DNA from: Muscardinus avellanarius
Taxonomy: Eukaryota > Chordata > Mammalia > Rodentia > Gliridae
DNA: 64,000 nucleotides
NCBI GenBank assembly: GCA_963383645.1
Contig: OY726576.1
Span: 12,132,928 to 12,196,927, forward strand
Reading direction: 5' to 3'
Position numbers and translations under genes: made by a program. Shown here one piece after another: positions 44,271-54,599 of this stretch. Positions within the stretch are counted from its first letter, which is position 1. Each line of letters begins with the position of its first letter. The notes below the pieces were generated by a model. It ran no database searches. It was not told the origin of the DNA and worked only from the letters and a program-made list of their open reading frames with translations.

Positions 44271-45579
44271 TTCCACTCCTAACCAATCCTAGGAGTCGGC
44301 GGCCATCTTTCTGGCCCGAGCCAGGCAGCTTGGCACTTGCTCTGCCTGCCAACCGCCTGCGCGGGCCAGGACCTCTGCCTGCCGCTTGTACCTCCTAAAG
44401 CACCGTTCCAGCTTGGTTCTCCGGTCACCGCCGGGACCTCTGGCCGGTTTGCCCCACCCGCCCCGAGCCAGGCTCACTGGCGGTGCTCCTCGGGGCCCAG
44501 CCTCAGCGTCTGGCGTGTGCCTGGAAGCCATTTTGTCTCCACGCCGCGGGCCCGGCAAGCCATGCCGCCTGCGCACCCCCACTGATCCCACCTGCGCCAG
44601 CCGCCAGTGCCGTCCACACCAGCCACCGGCATCCACGCGCCCCAGCTCCACCACGCTCCCAGCAGCTTCTCAGCGCTTCTGTCGCAGCCAGCGCTGGCTG
44701 GCAACACTTCACTCCGGTAAACTGCCTCCTTCCCTTGGTTAGCGGGTTCCGGACTTGGGTCTTCCGGTCCACTGGGACCTAAAAATCCAAGCGCTTGGTG
44801 ACCCATTGTCCCCCGGTCCACTGGGACCACGCTGCGGATGACCAGGTCATCCTCCGGTTTTGAGAAGGAATGAAGACGTTCTTCCCTATCTCTTAACCTC
44901 TGTTTCCGAACGATTGAGCAGGGAAATCGGGGACGCCCATTTCCTGTTCTTCGTTTCCGCCCGCGAACCAATTATGGGGAGTCGAACCTTTATACTAGCA
45001 GATGCCCTGAGAGCCTGTCTGCCTTGATACGAGTTGGGAAATAGGTTGCGGTGGCCCAGGAATAGTTAGGAACTTTTATAAGCGGTCTGGTATCCTTCCA
45101 AATGCTCTCCCCCATCAGCTTCCATTTATTTTCCCGCCAGCTGCCATTTTGTGATGGCGCGTAGTCACTGCCTGGTGATGTCACAGTCGCCATCTTGGCC
45201 CGCGCCAGACTGCAATTTTGCTGGGCGGCCTGCGTGGGCGCGCCCTAGGTGCTGTGGGAAACGCCGGGGCTGGGGCGACACCCTCTGCCCGTGGGGAGTC
45301 TGCGTTGCCATTCTTGCCAGACACCAGCCCCGGGACGCGCTCTTTGTGAGTATAGGTCCGTCACAGCTGACAGAACCTTAACATAGCATCTAAGTTTTAA
45401 TTCCAGAGAGAAACAGGCGGAAATGGAGCATACACTCCGACTTTGCCAAAAAGCAGATCCCTGGTAGCTGCCCTTTGGCTGGCGGTGGCGGCTCAGCCCC
45501 CTGGAGCGCCACCTACGTGTGGAGGACTGCAACAACAACTACCTCCAGGAGCCTGCCTCAAGTGGGGCGAAGCCACGCC

Positions 45580-45730
45580 TACCAATCAGACTGCTCGGCG
45601 TGTGGCCAGGAGGGCCACTGGAACAGTGCCCTTGGAAAAGGGTGAGCCCCAGGTGCCTCAACACAGGGGGAGCACCTTTCCAGACCAGGCCCCGCCGCTG
45701 GCCCTACTCAGCCTGGCTGAAGACTGATGG
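45580..45730 (+). pseudogene. Degraded retroviral gag nucleocapsid/protease-junction remnant
   Basis: In one frame codons from 45592 read CSACGQEGHWNS, that is C-x2-C-x4-H of a retroviral CCHC zinc knuckle. The fourth ligand is lost there by a frame break of about 2 nt and a stop soon after. Downstream residues in another frame are proline-rich, as at a gag-pro junction. This is non-functional as it stands. The motif is short, so the assignment is moderate. Confidence 0.5.
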
Positions 45731-46056
45731 CTCCTGGATCCCTCAACCTCCATCCTCTTTGCCAGCTCAGGGTAGCTCTCCAGGTACTGAGTAAGCCAGT
45801 CTCCTTTTTGGTCGCCTGCTCAATCTCATGATTTGTTTTTTTCTTTAATAGCCCTTGCCTGTTCAAGCCTCCTCAAGCGCACATCACTAAGCTGTCCAGG
45901 GTAACCTCCAATTCGCACTGCAGCTATCCACCCACCTGCCCCCCCCCTTCTGGGGGACTGGATTCCCGACTCCTCCCGGCCTGGGGCCCCTGACGACGCC
46001 CCTTGACAGCAGGAAGAAGCTAGAGGGTCCAATCGTCATCCATTATCCCTACCATC

Positions 46057-46068
46057 AAAAGGCCGGAA
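46057..46068 (+). promoter_or_regulatory. Polypurine-tract-like sequence before the 3' LTR
   Basis: aaaaggccggaa immediately precedes the 3' LTR. The purine run is interrupted, so it is a weak tract. Confidence 0.5.
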
Positions 46069-46392
46069 TGTTAAGTTGGGTCCTGCACTCATGTGACTTT
46101 GTGTCACATGACCTCTGCAGGGCAAGGGAGGGGCTGAAACCCCCGCGAGAATTGGGCATTCCCGCGAGTAAACCCCCATCTCGCGAGATGCATGCCTTTA
46201 AAAGGAGAGCCCGCGTCCTCAAGCTTCGGACAGGCGCGCGGGCCCCACGGTGCCTCGCCCTGATCCCCGGGAGAGCCACGCCATTAAAACTTTACATGCC
46301 TCGTGTACCGGACCTCTCTCGTGTTTTTCACACTCCGCCGTACGCACATTATTTTTATTTTACTCGCATTTAATTTTTTATTTTACTTATCA
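46069..46392 (+). mobile_element. 3' LTR of the ERV
   Basis: The same 324-bp length and termini as the 5' LTR. Differences seen by eye include ctctagc/ctcaagc, gccgtgcc/gccacgcc, gccacgtg/gcctcgtg and ctcgtattt/ctcgcattt. Confidence 0.92.
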
Positions 46393-46397
46393 GTGAT

Positions 46398-46592
46398 ACT
46401 GGGGATGGAACCCAGGGGCATTCTACCTCTGAGCTACACCCCCAGCCCTGCTTTTTATTCTTTATTTTGAAACAGGGTCTCACTGAGTTTCAAAGGGCCT
46501 CACTAAGTAGCTGAGGCTGGCTGTGAACCGCGATCCTCCTGTCTCAGACTCCCAAATGCTGGGATCACAAGCGTGCGCCACCACGCCCGGCT
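46398..46592 (-). mobile_element. B1-dID SINE hosting the ERV, right part
   Basis: actggggatggaacccaggg ... gcgccaccacgcccggct. The tail side lies left of the ERV at 42841-42927. Confidence 0.87.
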
Positions 46593-46955
46593 AGACATAA
46601 CATTCCTAATACAAATTAAACTGCTTTTGCCTGGCTATCCCCTTCCTTCCTCCTGCACCTGTAGGGGAAAATTCCCATGATGATAGTCGAAATAGAAGGG
46701 TCTCTTTTTTCCTGAGAGGACAATAAAAAGTCTGATTCAGTTCTCTGGGAAGCGCCAGGGAAAAGTCCCTCCTGGGGCACAATGGTTCCTTTGTGCCCTC
46801 ATCCCCAGCGGCTCCTTCGGGCCACTCAGCCGGCTCTGGTCTTAGGCTGCCTGTTCTGCTCAGCACAGGCTCCTCCCCTCCGCCAAGAGCTTCTCAAAAT
46901 TTCTCCTCTCCTCTTGGCAGCGGAGCCCCCCACCAAGCTGTCAAACACCCAAACC
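46593..46955. other. Single-copy-looking DNA
   Basis: Starts with about 39 bp shared with 33184-33222. The rest is unassigned; short ORFs without domains. Confidence 0.4.
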
Positions 46956-47496
46956 CAGCTGGGTGCGGGATGCCCCCTGGATCCCCGCTGCTTGGGAAGC
47001 TGAGGCAGGAGGTCAGCAAAGTCAAGGGTAGCGAGATGCTGCCTCAAAACTCAAAGGTAAAGAGGAGTAGGGATGCAGCAGGGTGGCAGAGCAGCCCAGG
47101 GGTCAATCCTCAGAGCCATGCCAGGAAAATAAACAAATCCAGATCTGTACCGGCTGCTTCTCCTTCCCTCCGCTTGACTCTGAGCACCAGTAATCCCGGT
47201 ACTTGGGAGGCGAGACAGGAGGATCAAAGGTTCCAGGACAGCCTTGGCAATTAGTGAGACTCTCATCAACCCAGTGAGACCCTTTTGAAAATATAAATTA
47301 AAAAAAAAAAAATGTCTGGGAGTGTAGCTTGGAGAATGCCCCCTGAATTCAATCCCCACTACCAAAAAAAAAATTTGGAGAAGCATGCTCACAGGACAGT
47401 CCTCAACCTAGCAGGACCCTATTTCAAAATAAAAATAAAAAATAGGTCTGGGGGTGTAGCTCAGAGATAGAATGCCCCTGGATTCCAACCCCAATG

Positions 47497-47540
<44 letters not shown>
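46956..47540 (+). mobile_element. Plus-strand B1-dID SINEs, old to intermediate
   Basis: 46956-47135 (very diverged), 47190-47370 and 47375-47505 (truncated 5' end), the last with (CA)n at 47502-47538. Confidence 0.72.
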
Positions 47541-47541
<1 letters not shown>

Positions 47542-47624
47542 CTCTAATGGTTTTCTTGATCTGGCCTCTACACCTCCTATGACTCAGTAGCTCTAGGATG
47601 GGGCAAGAGAATCTGTTCTTATTT

Positions 47625-47852
47625 TATTTATGTATGTGTTTGTTTATTTGTTTATTAGTACTGGATGTTGAGCCCAGGGGTGTTCTACCTCTGAACTGCA
47701 GCCCCAGCCTGATTTTATTTTTTATTTGGAAACAGGGTCTGGCTAAGTTTCCGAGGGCCTCGCTAAATTGCCACGGCTAGCCTTGAGCCTGAGATCCTTC
47801 TGTCTCAGCCCCCAAATACGACGCTGACAGACGTGTGCCACCGCCTGGCTCC
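47625..47852 (-). mobile_element. B1-dID SINE
   Basis: tagtactggatgttgagccc ... ggaaacagggtctggctaag ... cgtgtgccaccgcctggct. Confidence 0.82.
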
Positions 47853-48140
47853 TGCCCCTGATATCTAAACCTGGATCAGCCTGATGAGTTTGTGCCGCCC
47901 CAGAAAAGGTAATTAGGGAAGAAATTGTTCCATTCCAGATTGTTTTGGACCACAAACAACTTGCTCTAAACGCCAGCCAGGTCTTCAGGCCAGGTTTTGT
48001 GAGTGCTGGAGGCTAGTCGAAAAATCCTGTTCATTCACCTGTGGGCAGATTAACGAGTGTGCTTTCAGAGCCGTGAGAAGGACATCCTTCCAAGGAGGGT
48101 AGCGGAGCAGAACTCTGGCCCACTGACAGTGGGCATGTAA

Positions 48141-48386
48141 CCTGAAGGTGCTTCTTTTTGTTGTTGGTGGTGGTACTGGGGGTGAAACCCAGAGGCTTTC
48201 TACCTCCTGGGTACACTCCAAGACCTATTTTTATATTTTATTTGGAAACAGGGTCTCACTAAGTTGCTGAGAGCCTCGCTAAGTAGCTGAGGCTGGCTTC
48301 GAACCTACGTGATCCTCCTGTCTCAGCCTCCCAAGCGCAGGGATTGCAAGCGTGGGCCACCACGCCCAGCTCTGAAGGTGCTTTTT
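48141..48386 (-). mobile_element. Young B1-dID SINE with TSD
   Basis: ctgaaggtgctttttt-like flanks on both sides. Body ggtactgggggtgaaaccca ... gggccaccacgcccagct. Confidence 0.9.
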
Positions 48387-48563
48387 TGGGTTGACTGGGA
48401 CAGAATGGAATAAATGTTGACTGGACTAGCTTGAGAGACAGGCAGGGACTTATTCACATACTGGTATAATTCACAGACCAGGAGCTGGACGTCGAAGGGC
48501 TTCAGGAGGAGGAAGCCTAGAACAGAGAGTCCGCTCTCGTCTCTGCACCTCGATTCTCTTGCT

Positions 48564-48780
48564 TTTTTCTTTTCTTTTTGCGGGTCTGGGGATGGAACCC
48601 AGGGGCATTTTACCTCTGAGCTACACCACCAGCCCTATTTTTTATTCTTTATTTTGAAACACGGTCTCACTGAGTTGCAGAGGGCCTCACTGAGTAGCTG
48701 AGGCTGTCCGTGAACAGAGATCCTCTGGTCTCAGCCTCCCGAATGCTGGGATGACAAGCGTGCGCCACCACGCCCGGCTT
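48564..48780 (-). mobile_element. B1-dID SINE
   Basis: gcgggtctggggatggaacc ... gaaacacggtctcactgagt ... gcgccaccacgcccggctt. Confidence 0.88.
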
Positions 48781-48939
48781 AAAGGTGTTTTTGTTAAAAG
48801 CACAGTCAATGAGGCAACGGCATAGGAGGAGGGGAGGGAAGACAGAACCAGGAGACAAAGCTCACGAGTGAGGTCACAAATGATACCTAGTGGGAGGAAA
48901 ATAGTCCTGATTTTCACTTTTCTGAAGCTTCCCCTGTGG

Positions 48940-49104
48940 TGATAAAGCCTGTAATTGCAGGACGTGGGAGGCTGACACCGAAGGATCACAGGTTCAAGGC
49001 CAGCCTCAGCAACTTTGTGAGACCCTGTCCCAAAACAAAAAAATATAAAGGGCTAGAGCTGTAGTTCAGAGGTAGATACCCCTGGGTCCAATCCCCAGCA
49101 ACCC

Positions 49105-49145
<41 letters not shown>
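48940..49145 (+). mobile_element. 5'-truncated B1-dID SINE with (CA)n tail
   Basis: aaagcctgtaattgcaggac ... ggtccaatccccagcaaccc, then (CA)n 49108-49145. Confidence 0.78.
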
Positions 49146-49147
<2 letters not shown>

Positions 49148-49149
49148 GA

Positions 49150-49519
49150 ATATCAGTGGTGCTCTTGGGGCTTTTTTTTTTTTTAATATCTTTCGGATCT
49201 GTTTTGCAACATAAACCTTTCTTCAACTCTCTGCCCATGCTTCAAAAAATATCTGACAACTCAGACTTCACGGATTCCTTGTTTCTTGACAGTTGTTTTT
49301 TTTTTAATGTCAGTTACCTGGAGCAAATGACTTATTCTTTCATTCAACAAATACTTATGTTGGGTTCGTGGAAGGCGCATCAAGGAGAGAAGATGGATGA
49401 GGGGGGAATGGGGGTGGACGGACGGTTGGCTGATCAGCAGACAATAAAGTGCCCGTGTTGTAGTTACGAGCATCCATAGTGCCGTGGAAAGGGCTTGTTC
49501 TGGAAAGTCATTGACTCTA
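49150..49519. other. Single-copy-looking DNA
   Basis: About 370 bp. A 107-codon plus-strand ORF (49156-49479) has no recognisable domain. Confidence 0.35.
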
Positions 49520-49688
49520 GCCGGGCACGGTGGCACACGCCTGAAATGTCAGTACTTGGAAGCAAGACGGAGGATTGCAGGTTTGAGGACAGCCTCAGCA
49601 ATATAGCGGCTCTCAGAAAACTAGTGAGACCCGGTTTCCAAGTAAGAAAGAAAACTGGCAGGGAAGTAATAGCTCAGAGGTTCAATCC

Positions 49689-49745
<57 letters not shown>
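49520..49745 (+). mobile_element. B1-dID SINE with (CA)n tail
   Basis: agccgggcacggtggcacac ... ggttcaatccctagtaac, then (CA)n 49697-49745. Confidence 0.84.
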
Positions 49746-49748
<3 letters not shown>

Positions 49749-49790
49749 GCACTGAATCTTTAACTTGTGTTCTTCAAAAGTCTTTTAAAG

Positions 49791-50037
49791 AATGTGATAT
49801 GGCCGGGCGTGGTGGCGCACGCTTGTAATCCCAGCATTTGGGAGGCTGAGACCTGGAGGATCACGGTTTGCAGACAACCTCAGCTACTTAGTGAGGCCCT
49901 CTGCAACTTAGTGAGACCCTGTCTCAAAATAAAGAATAAAAAATAGGACAGGGGGTGTAGCTTGGAGGTCAAATGCCCCTGGGTTCCATCCCCAAACCCG
50001 CAAAAAAAAAAAAAAAAAAAAAAAAATGTGATATAGG
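49791..50037 (+). mobile_element. Young B1-dID SINE with TSD
   Basis: aatgtgatat on both sides. ggccgggcgtggtggcgcac ... ccccaaacccgc plus A25. Confidence 0.92.
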
Positions 50038-50050
50038 AAATTGTGGGGAG

Positions 50051-50161
50051 CCATTAAGGTTTTCCCCTTTAAGAATACGTCTAACTTTCCATGACCCCAA
50101 ACCTTATTGGCTAAAGGCAAAGGACAGTCAGAAGTATTCTTAAAGGGGAAAACCTTAATGG
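50051..50161. repeat. Perfect 28-bp inverted repeat (large hairpin)
   Basis: 50051-50078 (ccattaaggttttccccttt...) is the exact reverse complement of 50134-50161. Pairing continues inward for about 12 more bases with mismatches, leaving a loop of roughly 30 nt. It could be a small MITE-like element, an inverted duplication in an LTR start, or a hairpin RNA source. No TSD was identified. Confidence 0.85.
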
Positions 50162-50201
50162 CAATAATGCCTCCTGTATATTTTTGTCCTCTGTCGAGTT
50201 C

Positions 50202-50298
50202 TTTTTTTTTTTTTTTTTTTTTTCAGAACTGGGAATGGAATCCAGGGGCATTCTACCTCCAAGCTACACCCTCAGCCCTGTTTTTGTTTGTTTGTTTG
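50202..50298 (-). mobile_element. B1-dID SINE, dID half only
   Basis: Poly-T, cagaactgggaatggaatcc ... cagccctgtttttgtttg; cut at the LTR-like sequence. Confidence 0.78.
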
Positions 50299-51190
50299 TG
50301 AGGAGATAGAAAGGAAATAGGCAGATAGGGAAAAGGCCTTGGTAGAAAAAAGTTAATTTCCTGAGTTTCCTGAGGGGCGACAAATGCCTGAAACTCCAAA
50401 GGCTCAGAGATAAGAAGGACCAGAGCTTCACAAAGCCATCAGTTTACTAATCAACAAACCCAGGAGCCCAAACCCAGGAGCAAGGCTGACACTTCACTGA
50501 AAGGAGATTCTTCAAGGACTTGCAAATACCCTATGCAAATTCTGAGAGCTGCTTCCCAGAATTCTCCTTGGAAGTCACCCTAACCAAAAACGGACTTGCA
50601 AGCAGTCAGGCCTTTGCCTTACTCGATGGCAAAATGGGGACTTTCCCTCTCGGGACCCCCCCCCCCTTTTGGGGAGCTGCTCTTTCTCTCTCGCAGGTCA
50701 TGTTGGCCCTGAGAGAAGGCAGAGTGCATCTGAGGGCACGTGGCATGGGCGACTCTCGAGTAGTGACCTGAAGGCCTCTGCTGGACATCTAGGCTGACCA
50801 GGCCCCTAGGGGTGACCTGCACCTCTTTTCTGGCAGATCGCGTGGACTCTGGGAGAAAGTAGTTTGCAACTGATGGGCACTTGGCTCGGGCGACACTCAG
50901 GTAGTGACTCTGAAGGCAGCTACTGGACCCCAGAGTTCCGACCGCCCCTTTGGGGTGTTCGACCACTTTTCTCTATTTCCCTTCTGGCAGATTGCATGGA
51001 CTCTGGAAGAAAGCAGCCTGCACCTGAAGGCAATTTGGCTTGGGCTACTCTCAAGTATTGTCCTGAAGGCAGCTGCTGGACCCAGAGTTCCAGCCCCTTT
51101 GGGGTGTTCAGCCATCTTCCCCCTATTCCCTGCTGTTTCCAATAAACCTTTTACTCCCCTTCCTGAGGCCTGCAGGTGTCATTCTTTGCA
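50299..51190 (+). mobile_element. LTR-like element with triplicated module
   Basis: It contains three diverged copies of a module of about 125-145 bp (about 50671-50775, 50801-50925 and 50943-51085), each with cccct(t/a)(t/g)gggg, a (t)ctggcag step and gactct(g)aag/gaaggcag elements. A fourth partial start and an AATAAA signal (tttccaataaacc near 51136) follow. Repeated R/U5-like modules near a polyadenylation signal resemble gammaretroviral LTRs. The left end may extend to tgtggggagccattaagg at 50042. TSD not found. Confidence 0.55.
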
Positions 51191-51199
51191 CCCCGTTTC

Positions 51200-51340
51200 A
51201 TTTCTTTGTGCTTTATTTAGAAACAGGGTCTCATTAAGTTGTGGAGGGCCTCACTAAGTAGCTGAGGCTGGCCTTGAACCTGCGATCTTCCCATCTCAGC
51301 CTCCTAAGTACTGGGATTACAGGGGGCGCCACCACGCCCG
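51200..51340 (-). mobile_element. Shortened B1-dID SINE
   Basis: tttagaaacagggtctcatt ... ggcgccaccacgcccgact. Confidence 0.8.
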
Positions 51341-51519
51341 ACTCTATGTCAAGTTTTTATTCTTCCTTGAGTGTCATGGATGTTTGAAGTCTTCTAACGT
51401 TCTCTAACCCACAGCGCTGATACTGCCACCTCTTCCCTACCTGCCTTAAAGGAATTGGAAGCCATTTGCAAATAGCTATTCCCTGACCTCCTTCCATTAG
51501 GCTCCTAACCTCCTTCCTT

Positions 51520-51780
51520 AGGCTGCTGTTGCTGTTGCTGTTACTAGGGATTGAACTCAGGAGCATTCTACCTCCCAGCTACACCTCCAGCCCTATTTTA
51601 TGTTTTGTTTTCAAGCAGTCTCGCTAGGTGGCTAAGAGTCTCATTACTTGCCAAGGCTGCCCTCAAATCTGCGATCCTCCCGTCTCAGCCTTCCAAGCAC
51701 TTGGATTACAAACTCGATCCTCCCGTCTCAGCCTTCCAAGCACTTGGATTACAAACTCGTGCCACCATGCCTGACTTTCC
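51520..51780 (-). mobile_element. B1-dID SINE with internal 43-bp tandem duplication
   Basis: The usual minus-strand dimer, but 51673-51715 and 51716-51758 are exact copies (gatcctcccgtctcagcctt...). Confidence 0.87.
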
Positions 51781-51787
51781 TCTTTAC

Positions 51788-51960
51788 TTATGACATATCA
51801 AAGTCAATCACTAAGCCAAACATGAGAAAGAGGGAGAGGGAAGGGATGGGCCAGGGATTGGGGAAGGGCTAAATGAGTGACTTCTGCATCTACCTTCTAC
51901 TATCTTGTAGTCCATTAAGACGCACGACTACAATACACCAATTTAAAAAAAAAAAAGGAA
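51788..51960 (+). mobile_element. Old relative of the composite element's 3' domain
   Basis: catatcaaagtcaatcacta ... gggagagggaagggatgggc ... gactacaatacaccaattta plus poly-A aligns with 7045-7200 but with many differences. It is a 5'-truncated insertion of about 160 bp. Confidence 0.75.
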
Positions 51961-51984
51961 AAGAAAGAAAGAAAGAAATTACTC

Positions 51985-52425
51985 AGCCAGGTGTGGTGGC
52001 GAATGCTTGTAATCCTAGCACTTGGGAGGCTGAGATATAGGAGGATAACAGATTAGCTGATAGGATCAGCTGTTTAGTGAGGCCCTCTGCAATTTAGTGA
52101 GACCTTGTTTCATAATAAAAAGCAGGGCTGGGGGTGTAGTTTGAAGATAGAATGCCCCGGGTTCCATCCTCAGTACCACAAAAACAAAAACAAGACAAAA
52201 AACTAAATTATTCCAAAATAAAAATTCTGAGCGCAAGCCGGGCATGTTTATAATCCCAGCATTTGGGAGGCTGAGACAGGAGGATAGCAGTTCGCATCCA
52301 GCCTGTCTACTTAGTGAGGCCCTTTGCAACTCAGTGAGACCCTGTTTCAAAATAAAGAATACAAATTAGGGATGGGAGTGTAGCTCAGAGGTAGAATGCC
52401 CCTGGGTTCCATCCCCAGTATGGGG
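51985..52425 (+). mobile_element. Two plus-strand B1-dID SINEs
   Basis: 51985-52190 and 52238-52425 (gccgggcatgtttataatcc ... ccccagtatggggg). Confidence 0.85.
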
Positions 52426-52429
52426 GAGG

Positions 52430-52970
52430 GGGGAGGCAATTGAGTGCAAATTGCTGGTGCAATTTGGTCCCTGTTCTAGGCTTCTCTGCCCATTTGTCAG
52501 TGGTTAGAAGCAAAGATTCTTATCTTTTGTACTTAGTTTTGTTACAGGGGGAATCAGGACGTGTTGTTTTGCAGAAGCCACTCCTGGAAAGGACGGTGTT
52601 TAGATCCTGCTGGGTCGGGTTTGCACAACATCTTCCAGGGCAATAGTCCATTTTCAGAATGTGCCAAGCCTTCTGAAACCAACCCCGGGAACATGGCCAT
52701 TCCAGAAATATCCGAAAGGTGAATATGGCTAACTTCTCGTGCAGTTCTGGGGCAAGCCGGGAGGGTGTCATGGGTCACTTAGATACAGTCAGTCTTTCCA
52801 GCATATCTCTCGATATAAGGTAACATACCACCTCCTTGGTGGTTATTCTGGTATTGCTAAGGCCAAGCAAGAGGCCGCAGTTAATTATAGGACCAATTCA
52901 GTTCATTTGTATCGTCAGCATTAGCTGGTTTGTCTGTATTATTTTCCTTAAAAATCTCCACCATTGCCAG
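52430..52970. other. Single-copy-looking DNA
   Basis: About 540 bp free of recognised repeats. ORFs of 60-80 codons have no domain. Confidence 0.4.
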
Positions 52971-52971
52971 A

Positions 52972-53940
52972 TATGGTGGTGCACACCTCTAATCCCAGTA
53001 CTTGGGAATTAGGCTAAGACAGGAAGATTGCAGATTTGAGGCCAGCCTCAGCTCTTAGCAAGGCCCTCAGAAACCTAATGAGGCTTTGTTTCAAAATAAG
53101 AAATAAAAAGGGTTGGCGGTAAGCCCGGTGTGGTGGTGCACGCCTCTCATCTCAGCATTTGGGAGGCTGAGACAGAAAGATCAAGGTTCACAGACAGCCT
53201 CAGCTGAGGCCCTTTACAATTCAGTGAGACCCTGTTTCAAAATTAAGAATTAAAAAAAATAGGGCTGGGGTGTAGCTCAGAGGTAGATACTCCTGGGTTC
53301 CATCCCAAATATTGCAGAAAAAAAAATTGGAGGTAGGATATCTCTAAATTCAATCCCAGTGCCATTAAAAAACAAAACAAAACAAAAAAACCCCACTCCA
53401 TTCTGCCAGGTGTGGAGGGAAGCTGAGACAGGAGGATCACAGGTTCACAGTCAGCCTTATATACTTAAGTGAGGCCCTCCACAACTTAGACTCTGCTTCA
53501 AAATAAAGAATAAGCTGGGAGCTTGGCATGGTGGTACACGCTTGTAATCCTAGCATTCAGGAGGCTGAGACCAGAGAATCACGGTTCATGGCCAGCCTCG
53601 GCTACTTAGTGAGGCCCTAAGCAACTCAGTGAGACCCTATTTCAAAATAAAGAATAAAAAATAGGGCAGAGGGTGTAGCTCGGAGGTGGAATGCCTCTGG
53701 GTTCTATCCCCAGACCCCCCCCCCAAAAGAAAAGAATCAGCTGAGCATGGTGGCACACACTTATAATCCCAGTAGTTGGGAGGCAGAGACTGGAGGATTG
53801 CAGGTTTGCAGCCAGCCTCAGCAAGTAGCGAGACTCCCATCTACCTAGTGAGACCCTGTTTCAAAATAAAAATAGGGCTGGAGGTGTAGCTTGGAGGTAG
53901 AATGCCCCTGGGCTCAATTTCCCAGTACTGCAAAAATCAA
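52972..53940 (+). mobile_element. Five plus-strand B1-dID SINEs, partly nested
   Basis: 52972-53120 (its dID probably 53327-53370), inner copy 53123-53320, shortened 53405-53515, 53521-53735, 53740-53940. Confidence 0.84.
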
Positions 53941-54011
53941 ACAAATAAACAACAACAAAATCCAACTTCATCATTGCTTTACCACCAACGCAAGACAGAG
54001 ACAGACAGACA

Positions 54012-54068
<57 letters not shown>

Positions 54069-54072
54069 GCGC
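54012..54072 (+). repeat. (CA)n(CG)n microsatellite
   Basis: About 21 ca units followed by about 9 cg units after a short gaca run; strongly alternating purine-pyrimidine. Confidence 0.95.
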
Positions 54073-54599
54073 AACAGATTGGAGAGGGGGAGCAAGATAG
54101 ATGAATTATTGCAACTTTTTCCAACTAGAGATGGAGTCAATATTTTGGTGACTTGAGTTTGGGCGTGGCTCTGTGAGCTGCTTTGCCTAATGGGACAGCA
54201 GCAGAGAGGACAGGGCCCCTCTGCCCCATGTGACCACGCTGGGGCGGCCCCGCCAGATTCCTTGGGCTCCTCAGGCCTCCAGCTCTATCACCCTCTGTCA
54301 TCCTGGGCGCGCAGATGCCTTGGTGTGTGACCAAGCGATGACCTGGTGTGTTACTTTCATGAGCCTCCCGAGTTCTTTTGAAAGGATGATGTCCTCTCGC
54401 TTTCTCCTGGCCCTCTAAATTCTAGTGAGAAGCCCCACCTAAAGGCTTCAGATATTAACTGCTGAATAATCTTTCTTTAGATTTACGGAACCCAGAACCT
54501 CTAGTGACCTTTGAAACGCCCTGCCTTAATCTTAATTCTATGCAGCAACTAACTCAAGGCTTAGAAAGTGCTGTGAGGTTTAACTTGCAGGATTTTCTT
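54073..54599. other. Single-copy-looking DNA
   Basis: No repeat or gene recognised. Confidence 0.4.

Larger units (their letters stand above)
42923..46397 (+). mobile_element. Young non-autonomous endogenous retrovirus
   Basis: Two 324-bp LTRs (42928-43251 and 46069-46392) with TG...CA ends flank about 2.8 kb of internal DNA. The 5-bp TSD gtgat (42923-42927 and 46393-46397) is exact and restores the host SINE. I count 5 differences between the LTRs, so insertion is recent. A primer-binding site follows the 5' LTR. Splice-donor-like motifs occur at about 43793 (ccg/gtaagc) and 44716 (ccg/gtaaac). No intact gag, pro, pol or env frame exists; only a damaged nucleocapsid-like motif near 45592 is visible. 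It would need proteins from a related virus, as MusD/ETn- or VL30-type pairs do. That parallel is inference. Confidence 0.88.

Noticed and set aside
52739..52924. 61-codon ORF as a processed pseudogene
   Set aside because: No recognisable protein, no poly-A or TSD around it; length is compatible with chance.
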